Origin: JAYEIA01 sp964472505
GTDB lineage: Bacteria > Bacteroidota > Bacteroidia > Bacteroidales > JAADGE01
Assembly: GCA_964472505.1 (NCBI GenBank)
Contig: CAYYQW010000010.1
Location: 1 to 64,000, forward strand
DNA length: 64,000 bases
Reading direction: 5' to 3'
Part shown: positions 27,429 to 35,277 of the stretch, piece by piece
How the letters are laid out: every line of letters starts with the position of its first letter
Position numbering within the stretch: the first letter of the stretch is position 1
Translations under genes and position numbers: made by a program
Notes under the pieces: generated by a model
Databases searched by the model: none
Told to the model about the DNA's origin: nothing
What the model saw: the letters and a program-made list of their open reading frames with translations, nothing else

Positions 27429-28286
27429 ATGCGTTTTCCCAACTACCACACACACACTCATTACTGCGACGGCACATCGCTGGCCGAAGAATATATAAAA
27501 GCCGCCGTAAAGGCTGGCATGCCCGCCTTAGGTTTTTCGGGTCATGCCCCGGTACCGATTAAATCGTGGTGGAACATGGATTCTCAAAAATATCGCAAAT
27601 ACCGCACGGAAATTCAGGAACTCCAAAAAAAATACCAAGGAACCATTGATGTATATTGGGGTGTAGAAGCCGACTTTATCGACGGCATAATTGAACCGGA
27701 CGACTTCAGACGCGACAATCCGGATTATATCATTGCCGGAATACACTTCCTGCCCATAAACGACACGGAAGATAACTGGGATTTTATAAGCAAAGCCAAA
27801 TATTTTGAACAGGGCTTCGAACGCTATTTTAATAACGATGCGGAAAAACTTGTAAAACATTATTATACGCAGATGAATAAAATGCTGGAAAGCAATAAAC
27901 CGGATATAATCGCTCATATCGACCAGGTAAATAAATTTAATTGGGGAGATTTCTATTTTTCGGAAGAAGCAGCTTTTTATACCAAAGCCGTGGACGAAAC
28001 ACTTGATATGGTGAAACAAAACGGAGCCATTGTTGAAATAAACACACGCATAGCATACCGCAAACTCAGCGAACAATTTAACCCGAGCCCGAGTATTTTG
28101 AAAAAAATGAAAGCTTTAAATATTCCGATTGTTTTTAGTGCCGATGCGCATAAACCCGAACAAGTAAACATGATGCTGAAAGATGCAGCTGAAATGGCCA
28201 TGGCAGCCGGTTACGAAGAATACTATGCGTTCAACGGGAAAAAGTTTCGTCCCAAAAGCCTGAAGCCGAAAGCCAAAAAAGCATAG
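27429..28286 (+). CDS. PHP-domain histidinol-phosphatase-like hydrolase
   Basis: 285 residues. The PHP metal sites are visible: HTHTHYCDG (residues 7-15), GFSGHAP, GVEADF, AGIHFLP, HIDQVNKF and SADAHKPEQV. The overall plan is that of HisJ/HisK histidinol-phosphatase, the penultimate step in histidine synthesis, but no other his gene is near and PHP phosphoesterases with other substrates have the same motifs. It follows recG by 22 bases and is followed by a DUF202 gene. Confidence 0.85.
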   Translation: MRFPNYHTHTHYCDGTSLAEEYIKAAVKAGMPALGFSGHAPVPIKSWWNMDSQKYRKYRTEIQELQKKYQGTIDVYWGVEADFIDGIIEPDDFRRDNPDYIIAGIHFLPINDTEDNWDFISKAKYFEQGFERYFNNDAEKLVKHYYTQMNKMLESNKPDIIAHIDQVNKFNWGDFYFSEEAAFYTKAVDETLDMVKQNGAIVEINTRIAYRKLSEQFNPSPSILKKMKALNIPIVFSADAHKPEQVNMMLKDAAEMAMAAGYEEYYAFNGKKFRPKSLKPKAKKA

Positions 28287-28313
28287 AGTTTACTTACCAA
28301 TAAAAAAGCTTAC

Positions 28314-28655
28314 ATGTGGTTTGCAAGAAACAGAAATCAATCAAAGATAAAAAAACAAGTCTCAGAAAGCATGATACTGAGAGACTTTTTGGCTTTGGAA
28401 AGGACTAAATTAGCCAATGAGCGCACATTCTTTGCCTATATCAGAACGTCGCTCTATTTGGTTCTCGGCGCCATTGCTTTTCTTCAGATTGAAGATTTGG
28501 GAAACATACAATGGCTTGGATATGTTTGTTTTGCTTTGAGTGCCGTTCTTTTTACAATCGGCATTATTCGCTATTACAAGTTAAAAGAAAAACTAAAAAA
28601 CAAATACTACTTAAAAGCTCAAAGCGAAAAAAATGAAGCGGCTGATAAAGAATAG
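28314..28655 (+). CDS. DUF202 membrane protein
   Basis: 113 residues. LRDFLALERTKLANERTFFAYIRTSLYLVLGA is the DUF202 signature (first helix with the conserved LAxERTxLAxxR), followed by a second hydrophobic helix (about 71-92) and a basic C-terminus. Function of the family is not established. Last gene of the MBL-recG-PHP operon; its last codons form the left arm of a nested hairpin. Confidence 0.88.
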   Translation: MWFARNRNQSKIKKQVSESMILRDFLALERTKLANERTFFAYIRTSLYLVLGAIAFLQIEDLGNIQWLGYVCFALSAVLFTIGIIRYYKLKEKLKNKYYLKAQSEKNEAADKE

Positions 28656-28690
28656 CTTGCCGAGCAAGCTCGGTTCAATATCAGCCGCTT
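28636..28690. terminator. Nested double hairpin between convergent genes
   Basis: AAGCGGCTGAT (28636-28646) pairs perfectly with ATCAGCCGCTT (28680-28690); inside sits a second perfect hairpin AGCTTGC-cga-GCAAGCT (28654-28670). It lies where the DUF202 gene and the leftward lipoprotein gene meet. No T-run follows on either strand, so it may slow both transcripts or be a small repeat element. Confidence 0.55.
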
Positions 28691-28710
28691 GTTATGCTTT
28701 GCAAATGCGT

Positions 28711-29856
28711 CTATTCTATTCGAACTTCAAACAGTTCGTAGGAGGCAGCATCATTATAATCATCGGCAAATTTTATGAAGTATTCCTTATCGGGCTCAAC
28801 ATCAAATTCATGAGGAATTTCTTCCCAACTGCCTACTGATTTCAGCTTATTGTTGTCATCGGGGTTTCGTACATGAAGCTGTGCAACAAGCTTAATTCCT
28901 TTTACATTCTTTGCAGAAATCTTAAAAGCAGTTCCGTCTCCCGATGAAATTTTGTACAAATCGGTATCACCCATGGGAAAAATTGCCATACGTAAAGTAT
29001 CGCCTCGCTTTGCTTCAGAGGCATCTACAAGTTTTTCGTTAGGCTCTAAAGTATCGTTTTGCGCCAAAAATTCGGAGCGGATATCAAACATTTGTTCGCT
29101 TGAAGCATCATTATAATCATCGGTTATTTTTATGTAGTAATCGCCCGGCTCTTTTGCGTAGAATGCTCCGGGAAATTCAGTCCAACCCTTTAACTCCTTT
29201 AATTTAGGTTCCGACCACTCGTCATACAAGGATACTTGAAATACCGGCGTAATTGCGGTGGGTACGTCTTTAGTCATCAAGCGAATATAGCCTTCTTCTT
29301 CGGTTGTAAATTTATAAAAATCTACATCTTCCAAGGGAAATATTGCAATGGGGAATGATTCACCCAATTTTGCTTCAGCAACATTCTCCGGGGAATTATT
29401 GGGCTCGGTCTTATCAAACTGCGGCAAATGCGTTATTTTTAGTTGCATTTCTTGTTCCGACGTGTTATCATCATAATTTTGATGCACCAGCACATAATAT
29501 TCTCCGCCCTCGTTAAGCATAACAGCACCGGGCACACTACGATGCTTAGAAATAAATTTCGCCGTTTTTCCTTCCCATTCCTGATGCAAGGCTATTCTGA
29601 AGACTAAATCAAGATTATCGGGCACATTGCTTGCTGCAACCTTCAAGTAGCCTTCTTCCGGCACTTTTACTTTAAACCAATCGTGATCGCCTTTCGGCTG
29701 AATTGTAAAAATCTGCGCTTTATCCAAATCCATTTCTTTGGCTTCTTCAATGGTATTGTTGGGCTCTTCGCTGTCACTTCCGCCCTCTGAACAAGCTGTC
29801 CATGAAAATAATGCAGCCATTAACAACACAAGTAACATTTGGTTTTTGTAATTCAT
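28711..29856 (-). CDS. Lipoprotein with three PPC-type repeats
   Basis: 381 residues. A signal peptide ends in the lipobox SWTAC (Cys about 22). Then come three repeats of about 118 residues, each opening with an E-PN-x2-x-EA motif (about residues 31, 150 and 270) and holding a D-x-DxYK/DWFKV core (GDHDWFKVK, EDVDFYKFT, GDTDLYKIS), the pattern of bacterial pre-peptidase C-terminal (PPC) domains. No catalytic domain is attached. PPC domains are beta-sandwiches, often in secreted peptidases; as a free-standing triple it may bind a surface ligand. Transcribed away from darA. Confidence 0.8.
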   Translation of the reverse strand: MNYKNQMLLVLLMAALFSWTACSEGGSDSEEPNNTIEEAKEMDLDKAQIFTIQPKGDHDWFKVKVPEEGYLKVAASNVPDNLDLVFRIALHQEWEGKTAKFISKHRSVPGAVMLNEGGEYYVLVHQNYDDNTSEQEMQLKITHLPQFDKTEPNNSPENVAEAKLGESFPIAIFPLEDVDFYKFTTEEEGYIRLMTKDVPTAITPVFQVSLYDEWSEPKLKELKGWTEFPGAFYAKEPGDYYIKITDDYNDASSEQMFDIRSEFLAQNDTLEPNEKLVDASEAKRGDTLRMAIFPMGDTDLYKISSGDGTAFKISAKNVKGIKLVAQLHVRNPDDNNKLKSVGSWEEIPHEFDVEPDKEYFIKFADDYNDAASYELFEVRIE

Positions 29857-29989
29857 ATTCTATATTTTTGGTTAATAAAAAGTTTAGGCAACAAGTTACA
29901 AAAAAAATGCAGTTCATGTACACTCAATCTATATGTTTTGCACGCATTAGTTTTTTGATAAAGAAATAAGAGCTTTTTCTAAATTGTAA

Positions 29990-29997
29990 TAAATTTG
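29990..29997 (+). promoter_or_regulatory. -7 box upstream of darA
   Basis: TAAATTTG, matching TAnnTTTG, 29 bases before the darA ATG. The -33 element is poor, so the promoter call rests on the -7 box and position. Confidence 0.45.
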
Positions 29998-30026
29998 TAG
30001 TCCGTTAATAAACAAAAAACAGCCCC

Positions 30027-30950
30027 ATGCAAAAAAACATATTGCTCATCTATTATACACAAAGCGGACAAGGCAAAGCCATAGCCGACAGCATTTTAAA
30101 ACCTCTGAAAGAAGCACCGAATATTAATATCGATGAATACAAAATTTCACCCAAAATACCTTACCCGTTTCCCTGGAGTTCAGATGCTTTTTTTGACAGT
30201 ATGCCGGAATCGGTAAAAGGAATAGGCTGCGAATTGGAAGATACGAAAATTGATACAGAAAAAAACTACGACTTAGTTTTGTTGGCATTTCCGGTTTGGT
30301 ATTTATCGCCGGCCATACCGGCGGCTGCTTTCATGCAGTCCGGCAAAGGTCGGGCCGTTTTAAAAAACAAAAACATCATTACCGTAAGCGGGCTTCGAAA
30401 CATGGGCGCAGCAGCCCAAGAAGACATGCTGAAATACATCAAAGCAGCCGATGCACGCCCGGTTGGCAACATCGCTTTACGCGATAAAGAAAATAATTTG
30501 GTGAGTGTGCTCACTATTATCCGCTGGCTGATGAAAGGCAAAAAAGAGGCCTCGGGCCGACTGCCCGAAGCCGGCGTAAACCAAGAAGATATTGAGGCAG
30601 CTCAACGCTTTGGGCTCACCATTAAGCAAGCCATAGTTGAGAATAATTATGATGAGTTGAACAAAAAATTGTTGGAACAAGGCGCCAATGAGCTGAAATT
30701 TTCGGTTTTGAACATGGAGCTAAAAGCCAAAAAGATTTTTGGCCTGTGGGCAAATCTCATTCTAAAAAAAGGGTCTGCCGGCGATAAAAAACGCATCCGA
30801 CGAGTACGGGCTTTCAAATACTATCTGCTCACAGTTATATTTGTGGTATCGCCGGTTGCGGGATTAATTTTCAATATTCAAAAAGCACTTTTCCCCAAAA
30901 AAGCACAAAAGCAATTGGATTACTTCAGAAACATACAAAACAGAGATTAA
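30027..30950 (+). CDS. darA: Dialkylresorcinol biosynthesis protein DarA (flavodoxin-like)
   Basis: 307 residues. The N-terminus NILLIYYTQSGQGKAIADSIL is a flavodoxin-type FMN-binding start; KIPYPFPWSSDAFFDSMPES and the central LAFPVWYLSPAIP are the segments I know from bacteroidete DarA proteins. A hydrophobic C-terminal helix (about 270-292) suggests membrane association. DarA is the aromatising enzyme that works after the ketosynthase DarB to make 2,5-dialkylresorcinols, the lipid half of flexirubin pigments. darB follows after 84 bases. The function is assigned by family resemblance and the darA-darB pair. Confidence 0.82.
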   Translation: MQKNILLIYYTQSGQGKAIADSILKPLKEAPNINIDEYKISPKIPYPFPWSSDAFFDSMPESVKGIGCELEDTKIDTEKNYDLVLLAFPVWYLSPAIPAAAFMQSGKGRAVLKNKNIITVSGLRNMGAAAQEDMLKYIKAADARPVGNIALRDKENNLVSVLTIIRWLMKGKKEASGRLPEAGVNQEDIEAAQRFGLTIKQAIVENNYDELNKKLLEQGANELKFSVLNMELKAKKIFGLWANLILKKGSAGDKKRIRRVRAFKYYLLTVIFVVSPVAGLIFNIQKALFPKKAQKQLDYFRNIQNRD

Positions 30951-31034
30951 TCAAAAAAATGAGCGTTTTATTTAAAAATCATAAAAAAGACAGTATTTTT
31001 ACAAACCTTTATTATCTAACAAAAAACCCGCAAC

Positions 31035-32171
31035 ATGCCGGAAGTATATATTAACAAAATTGCCAAATTTTTACCCGGGAAAGCCATTGGCAACGATGAA
31101 ATGGAAAATTATCTGGGTTATGTAAAAGGTAAGAAATCCAGAGCTAAAAACCTGATTTTAAGAAATAACCAAATAAAAACCCGTTATTATGCCATTGACG
31201 AAACAGGTAAATCAACCCACTCGAATGCACAATTAAGTTACGAAGCAATTAAGGCATTGGAGGATAGCGACTTCAACCGCAATCAAATTGACTTGCTAAC
31301 TTGCGGCACCACTACGGCCGACCATTTGCTGCCTTCGCATGCATCCATGGTGCACGGGCTCCTGGGCACAAAAAATACGGAATACTTATCGGCCGGCGGC
31401 TCTTGCAACGCAGGCATGCTGGCTCTAAAACATGCCTACCTCTCAATTTTGGCCGACGACAAAAAAAATGCCGTATGCACGGCAAGCGAAAAACTGTCCA
31501 CACGCCTGCAAGCCAAAAACTTTGAAGAAGCCGCTGCCAAAGTGGATGAACTGGAAAAACAGCCCATGGTGGCTTTTGAGAAAGATTTTTTGCGCTGGAT
31601 GCTTTCCGACGGAGCCACGGCCTGTCTTTTACAGGACAAACCAAACGACACGGGCGTTTCATTGCGTATTGACTGGATAGAAATCACTTCTTTTGCCGGA
31701 GAAAATCCGGTTTGCATGGCTGCCGGCGCTTATCGCGACGAACAAGGCCATTACATACCCTGGGCCGATTTAGATGACCGCCAACGCAGTGAGCATGCCG
31801 TATTTGCTTTACAACAAGATACTGTATTGCTCGGAGAACGTATCGTTAAGTTAGGGACCGATTTTTTGGAGCAAATTATTGAAAAAAGAGATTTCGATAT
31901 CACGAAAGTTACAAAATTTCTGCCGCATCTTTCTTCCATGTTTTTTAGAAAAAAAATAGCCGCAGAATTAGAAAAAAGACAAATACCCATGCCGGCTGAA
32001 AAATGGTATATCAATCTGCCCAATGTCGGAAATGTAGGCTCGGCATCCATATTTTTGATGTTGGAAGAGTTGCTCAATGAAAACAAAATTGAAAAAGGCG
32101 ACAAAATTTTGCTCATGGTACCCGAAAGCGCCCGATTTGCCTATACCTACGCATTATTAACGGCTGTATAA
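31035..32171 (+). CDS. darB: Dialkylresorcinol ketosynthase DarB (KAS III family)
   Basis: 378 residues. ISKFLP-like start (INKIAKFLPGKAIGNDEMENYLG), RNNQIKTRYYAID, the active-site GGSCNAGMLAL (Cys about 129), a His in FLPHLSS (about 301) and an Asn in NLPNVGNVGSASIF (about 335) give the Cys-His-Asn triad of thiolase-fold KAS III enzymes. In the known pathway DarB joins two beta-ketoacyl thioesters into the ring precursor that DarA aromatises. Same strand and close spacing to darA and the next hotdog gene support one operon. Confidence 0.87.
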   Translation: MPEVYINKIAKFLPGKAIGNDEMENYLGYVKGKKSRAKNLILRNNQIKTRYYAIDETGKSTHSNAQLSYEAIKALEDSDFNRNQIDLLTCGTTTADHLLPSHASMVHGLLGTKNTEYLSAGGSCNAGMLALKHAYLSILADDKKNAVCTASEKLSTRLQAKNFEEAAAKVDELEKQPMVAFEKDFLRWMLSDGATACLLQDKPNDTGVSLRIDWIEITSFAGENPVCMAAGAYRDEQGHYIPWADLDDRQRSEHAVFALQQDTVLLGERIVKLGTDFLEQIIEKRDFDITKVTKFLPHLSSMFFRKKIAAELEKRQIPMPAEKWYINLPNVGNVGSASIFLMLEELLNENKIEKGDKILLMVPESARFAYTYALLTAV

Positions 32172-32181
32172 AAACTCGTTC

Positions 32182-32601
32182 ATGCATATTTCAGGAAAAG
32201 AGCTTCTGCAACTTATACCACAGGCTGCCCCCATGGTTATGATTGACACATTAAGCGGCTGCGATGAAAAATCCACGCATACACAACTCACCGTGCGAGA
32301 AGATAACATATTTTTTGCAGACGACCGACTGCAGGAAGCAGCACTGATTGAAAACATGGCACAAACCGCAGCCGCACGCGCCGGATTTTTCGCCAAACAA
32401 AAGCAGCTGCAGGTGCGAAAAGGCTTTATCGGCGCCATAAAAAATGCCGAAATATTCTTTCTTCCCAAAGCCAACGACTTGCTTGAAACAAGCTTAGTAA
32501 TGACTGCCGAAATAGGTGATGTTTCAGTCGTTCAATGCCAAGTATCCGTCGGTAAAATAATCTGCGCCAAAGCGGAATTCAAAATATTTCTTATGGATTA
32601 A
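32182..32601 (+). CDS. Hotdog-fold 3-hydroxyacyl-ACP dehydratase-like protein
   Basis: 139 residues. LLQLIPQAAPMVMIDTL and ALIENMAQTAAARAGFFAKQ are the FabZ/FabA-like hotdog segments, with the central-helix glutamate in LIENMAQ; the His-Phe-Pro active-site segment of FabZ is not visible, as is common in the flexirubin/aryl-polyene branch of the family. It starts 10 bases after darB. A role in making the acyl chain for the resorcinol or polyene is inferred from the context. The ACP, acyltransferase and polyene ketosynthases of a full cluster are not in this window. Confidence 0.75.
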   Translation: MHISGKELLQLIPQAAPMVMIDTLSGCDEKSTHTQLTVREDNIFFADDRLQEAALIENMAQTAAARAGFFAKQKQLQVRKGFIGAIKNAEIFFLPKANDLLETSLVMTAEIGDVSVVQCQVSVGKIICAKAEFKIFLMD

Positions 32602-32936
32602 GCGCAATAGCCCGCCGCTTATTTTTATTTTTTTTGAGAAATTTTACTACATTTAGGTTTTTGTTGTGCAAATGAAGGCAAGTGTTTCAAGCATGATGTT
32701 AGTGAAAATGCCTCCGGCCTTTTCACTAACGGTTCGGGTTCCCATTGTGCCGGGAATGGCCGAAGGCACATTCCCTAACATTGTGTTCCACACAATGCCC
32801 TAACGAGGCACAATGGGAACCCGAACCGTTATGGAAATTGTAAACGAATTTGGCGGAATTGATGAGTTTAAAAAGGTATTAACAGAAATACAGCAACTTT
32901 TGTATGCTGCGTAAATTATATTTTGATTAAAATACA
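32602..32936. other. Non-coding stretch with multi-hairpin palindrome
   Basis: A 335-base gap between the dar genes and the hairpin array. It begins with a T-rich run (about 32620-32637) that may stop dar transcription, contains the multi-hairpin palindrome at 32699-32831, and then an open 27-codon frame (32831-32914) that looks like a fragment and has no recognisable relative. Confidence 0.5.
32699..32831. repeat. Multi-branched palindrome of 133 nt
   Basis: Four perfect stems are nested. A 10-bp hairpin (32699-32708 with 32720-32729) abuts a 25-bp perfect stem (32727-32751 with 32807-32831). Inside the long stem are two further hairpins: GGGAATG-GCC / GGC-CATTCCC (32752-32775, one bulge) and CATTGTGT-tcc-ACACAATG (32779-32797). 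As single-stranded DNA or RNA this would fold into a cloverleaf-like shape. No transposase or reverse transcriptase is near. Origin unknown. Confidence 0.8.
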
Positions 32937-33835
32937 ATCTCTATTAATAGAGATGAGCAAACAGCCCGGGAGCAGGAAACTCAAATCTTTATTAGTAAAG
33001 ATAATAAAGACCTCAAAGGTTCGATTGTTTGAATCTTTATTAGTAAAGATAAGCAAGGAGCTAAGGAGTACGAAGCTAAAATCTCTATTAATAGAGACGT
33101 AAAAAAGTTCTTGTTCGGAGATTCCGGACTAACGAATTGAAAGGATAAATGAGCAAATAGGTCCGGAAATTCCAGACTAATGAGATGGAAGCTCAATGAG
33201 TGAAGAGGTTCGGAGATTCCGGACTATTAAGCGAAGAGTATAAACCCATAAATCTCTATAAGTAGAGACGAGCAAACAGCTCAGGAGCAGGAAACTCAAA
33301 TCTTTATTAGTAAAGATAATAAAGACCATAAAGGTTCGAATGTGTAAATCTCTATCAGTAAGGACGATAAAGACCTTGAGGATTCGAATGTTTAAATCTT
33401 TATTAGTAAAGATAAGCAAGTAGCTAAAGAGTACGAAGCTAAAATCTCTATTAATAGAGACGTAAAAAAGTTCTTGTTCGGATATTCCGGAATAACGAGT
33501 TGAAAGGTCATTGAGTGAATAGGTCTGGAGATTCCAGACTAACACGATTCGAAAGGTTATTGAGCGAATAGGTCTGGAGATTCCGGACTAACGAGTTGAA
33601 AGGTCATTGAGTAAACAGGTCTGGAGATTCCGGACTAACGAGTTGAAAGGTCATTAAGTAAATAGGTCTGGAGATTCCAGACTGATGAGATGAAAGGTCG
33701 ATGAGCGAATAGGTCTGGATATTCCAGACTAATGAGAATAAAGGTCAACGAGTAAATAGGTCTGGAAATTCCAGACAAAGAAGATGAAGACCTTTTAGAT
33801 GACTATGTTGATGATTAAGTCTGGAGATCCCAGAT
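32937..33835. repeat. Array of 20 hairpin repeats with 30-nt linkers
   Basis: Two hairpin families alternate in blocks. Family A, ATCTCTATTAATAGAGAT or ATCTTTATTAGTAAAGAT (18 nt), starts at 32937, 32985, 33033, 33081, 33252, 33300, 33348, 33396 and 33444: exactly 48 bp apart within each block. Family B, GTCTGGAGATTCCAGAC and variants (17 nt), is centred at 33121, 33169, 33216, 33484, 33531, 33580, 33627, 33674, 33721, 33768 and 33827: mostly 47 bp apart. The linker is 30 nt in nearly every unit, whichever hairpin is used, and the linkers are themselves related (B: TAACGAGTTGAAAGGTCATT then GAGTGAATAG). The A-block plus first B unit (32937-33129) recurs at 33252-33492 with one extra unit, a block duplication about 315 bp apart. 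Changes in one hairpin arm are often matched in the other (TCTGG/CCAGA, TCCGG/CCAGA, TTCGG/CCGGA). The last hairpin ends 26 bases before the ATPase gene. Confidence 0.9.
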
Positions 33836-33861
33836 AAATATAAAATAACAAAATATTTACT

Positions 33862-35277
33862 ATGAAAATACAAGATTATATAAAACAAATAAATGAATTA
33901 GCAGTTTCTACATCAAATAAGGTGGAGGGATATTTTCGCATCGGAAAATTTCTTTTACCTATAGAAGATAAGGTTATTGATACCATTGGAAAAGAAATGC
34001 CTTCCGGTTATAAAGGTACGGATTTAAAAGCTGCCAGACAGTTTTTTAAAAAATTTAGAAACAACATTGATTACTTGGATTTGATCTATCAAATAAGTTG
34101 GAGTCATATAAAAGAGCAACTGATAAAGGACAAACTGGAAACAGAAGAGCGGTTTTATTATTTGCAAAAAACAATTTCCGAGAACTGGACTTTAAAAGAG
34201 CTTAAAAACAGCATAGAAGAAGATGTTTATGAAAGATTTTTATCGGTTCTGGAAAAGAATGACTACAAATTTACAATTGAAAAGCTAACAATAAAAAACT
34301 ACAAAGCATTAAAAAATATTGAAATAATAAAACCGTCCCGCTTTTTGGTATTTGCTGGAGCTAATGCAACAGGTAAATCAAGTATTTTTGAGGCGCTCGA
34401 ATTTCTGATGCACTCAGCCATGACAACCGGTAATTTTGTTTTTGGAATTTTTGGCGGAAAAGACGAAGTATTAAATTATGATATTCAGCAAGAAGGCACA
34501 CAAGACAAAGAAATGGTAATACGTCTCGAATTATCTTTTACAGATGAAAGCACTAATCAAATTGAAACAAGCTGTTTTGGTTTTACTTACAATCATAATT
34601 CCGGCAAAATACTTCGTGAAACCACCGGCAGTAAAGAATTAGACGAACATATTGTAAATTCATTTTCCCGTATTTTTATTAATAATGTCAAAAGGGCAGA
34701 AAATAAATTTAAACTTCCAAATAAATTATGGTTAGATGCTTCTAATTTGAATAAAATTCTTAAAAACATTTTAAATGATGATAAAAAAAGAAAAGAAATA
34801 AATGAATGGTTAGAGCTTTTTATTCCTGAGTTTGAAAAAATAGAGGTTGAAAAGGATTTAGAAGGACAAGAGAAACTGTTGGTTTATGAAACATCGTACA
34901 AAAACAGAGCTTTTTCAGGAAAATTAATATCTGAAGGAACAATGAATATTCTTGCTCTAATTGCTTCTATTTATCAATTTGATGCGCCTCAATTTTTAAG
35001 CATCGAAGAGCCGGAAACCGGATTAAATCCTGCTGCTTTGAAAACTCTTATTCCTTTTTTTGAAGAAATGACACGCAAAAAGAAACATCATATTTGGATT
35101 ACAACGCATTCATTATCTGTTGTGGCTGAATTAAAAAATGAAAATCAACTGGCAATTGTTAATAAAAAAGAAGGAAAAACCAATGTAAATCTATGTAAAG
35201 AAGGAGATTTTGAAGATATGAAACCGGAGGAAGCCTGGATGAAAAACATGCTCAAAGGAGGTGGCTTGCCATGGTAA
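33862..35277 (+). CDS. DUF1016-N-like domain fused to AAA/OLD-type ATPase
   Basis: 471 residues. Residues about 1-125 resemble the N-terminal domain of the DUF1016 (YhcG) family, a winged-helix-like region: QISWSHIKEQLIKDKLETEERFYYLQKTISENWTLKELKNSI matches the family's W-x-H ... R-FY ... ENWS-REL pattern. From about 140 there is an ABC/OLD-like ATPase: Walker A GANATGKS (about 168-175), Walker B FLSIEEPETGLNP (about 378-390) and the H-loop WITTHSLSVV (about 412). DUF1016 domains are normally joined to a PD-(D/E)xK nuclease; joining one to an AAA_21-type ATPase is unusual. It is AT-rich compared with its neighbours and overlaps the next gene by 7 bases (ATGGTAA). A role in phage or plasmid conflict is inferred from ATPase-TOPRIM pairs such as OLD, PARIS and AbiL-like systems. 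Confidence 0.85.
   Translation: MKIQDYIKQINELAVSTSNKVEGYFRIGKFLLPIEDKVIDTIGKEMPSGYKGTDLKAARQFFKKFRNNIDYLDLIYQISWSHIKEQLIKDKLETEERFYYLQKTISENWTLKELKNSIEEDVYERFLSVLEKNDYKFTIEKLTIKNYKALKNIEIIKPSRFLVFAGANATGKSSIFEALEFLMHSAMTTGNFVFGIFGGKDEVLNYDIQQEGTQDKEMVIRLELSFTDESTNQIETSCFGFTYNHNSGKILRETTGSKELDEHIVNSFSRIFINNVKRAENKFKLPNKLWLDASNLNKILKNILNDDKKRKEINEWLELFIPEFEKIEVEKDLEGQEKLLVYETSYKNRAFSGKLISEGTMNILALIASIYQFDAPQFLSIEEPETGLNPAALKTLIPFFEEMTRKKKHHIWITTHSLSVVAELKNENQLAIVNKKEGKTNVNLCKEGDFEDMKPEEAWMKNMLKGGGLPW

Noticed and set aside
31301..31717. Several ORFs of 74-116 codons on both strands inside darB
   Set aside because: They are shadows of the well-conserved darB frame in a locally GC-richer stretch.
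32727..32831. Integron attC site
   Set aside because: The ends TAACGG/CCGTTA are suggestive, but the long stem is perfectly paired without the extrahelical bases of attC, and there is no integrase or cassette series.
32699..32831. Retron msr-msd RNA
   Set aside because: Strong stems, but no reverse transcriptase gene anywhere near, and the branching guanosine context is not visible.
32831..32914. 27-codon ORF (starts MEIVNEFGGIDEF)
   Set aside because: Reads like a helical protein fragment but is too short, has no recognised relative and no start signals; kept only as part of the intergenic description.
33325..33400. tRNA-like GGTTCGAATG and GATTCGAATG T-loop words
   Set aside because: They lie in array linkers, with no acceptor, D or anticodon stems around them.
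32981..33545. Two minus-strand ORFs of 71 and 122 codons (and a 16-residue-periodic plus-strand frame) across the hairpin array
   Set aside because: The 48-bp period is a multiple of three, so open frames with repeated peptides arise by chance in the A blocks; 47-bp units and stops break them in the B blocks, and the peptides look like no known protein.
32937..33835. CRISPR array
   Set aside because: Regular spacing of about 47 bp and palindromic repeats suggested it, but the 30-nt linkers are similar to each other instead of unique, the repeats vary, and no cas gene is present.
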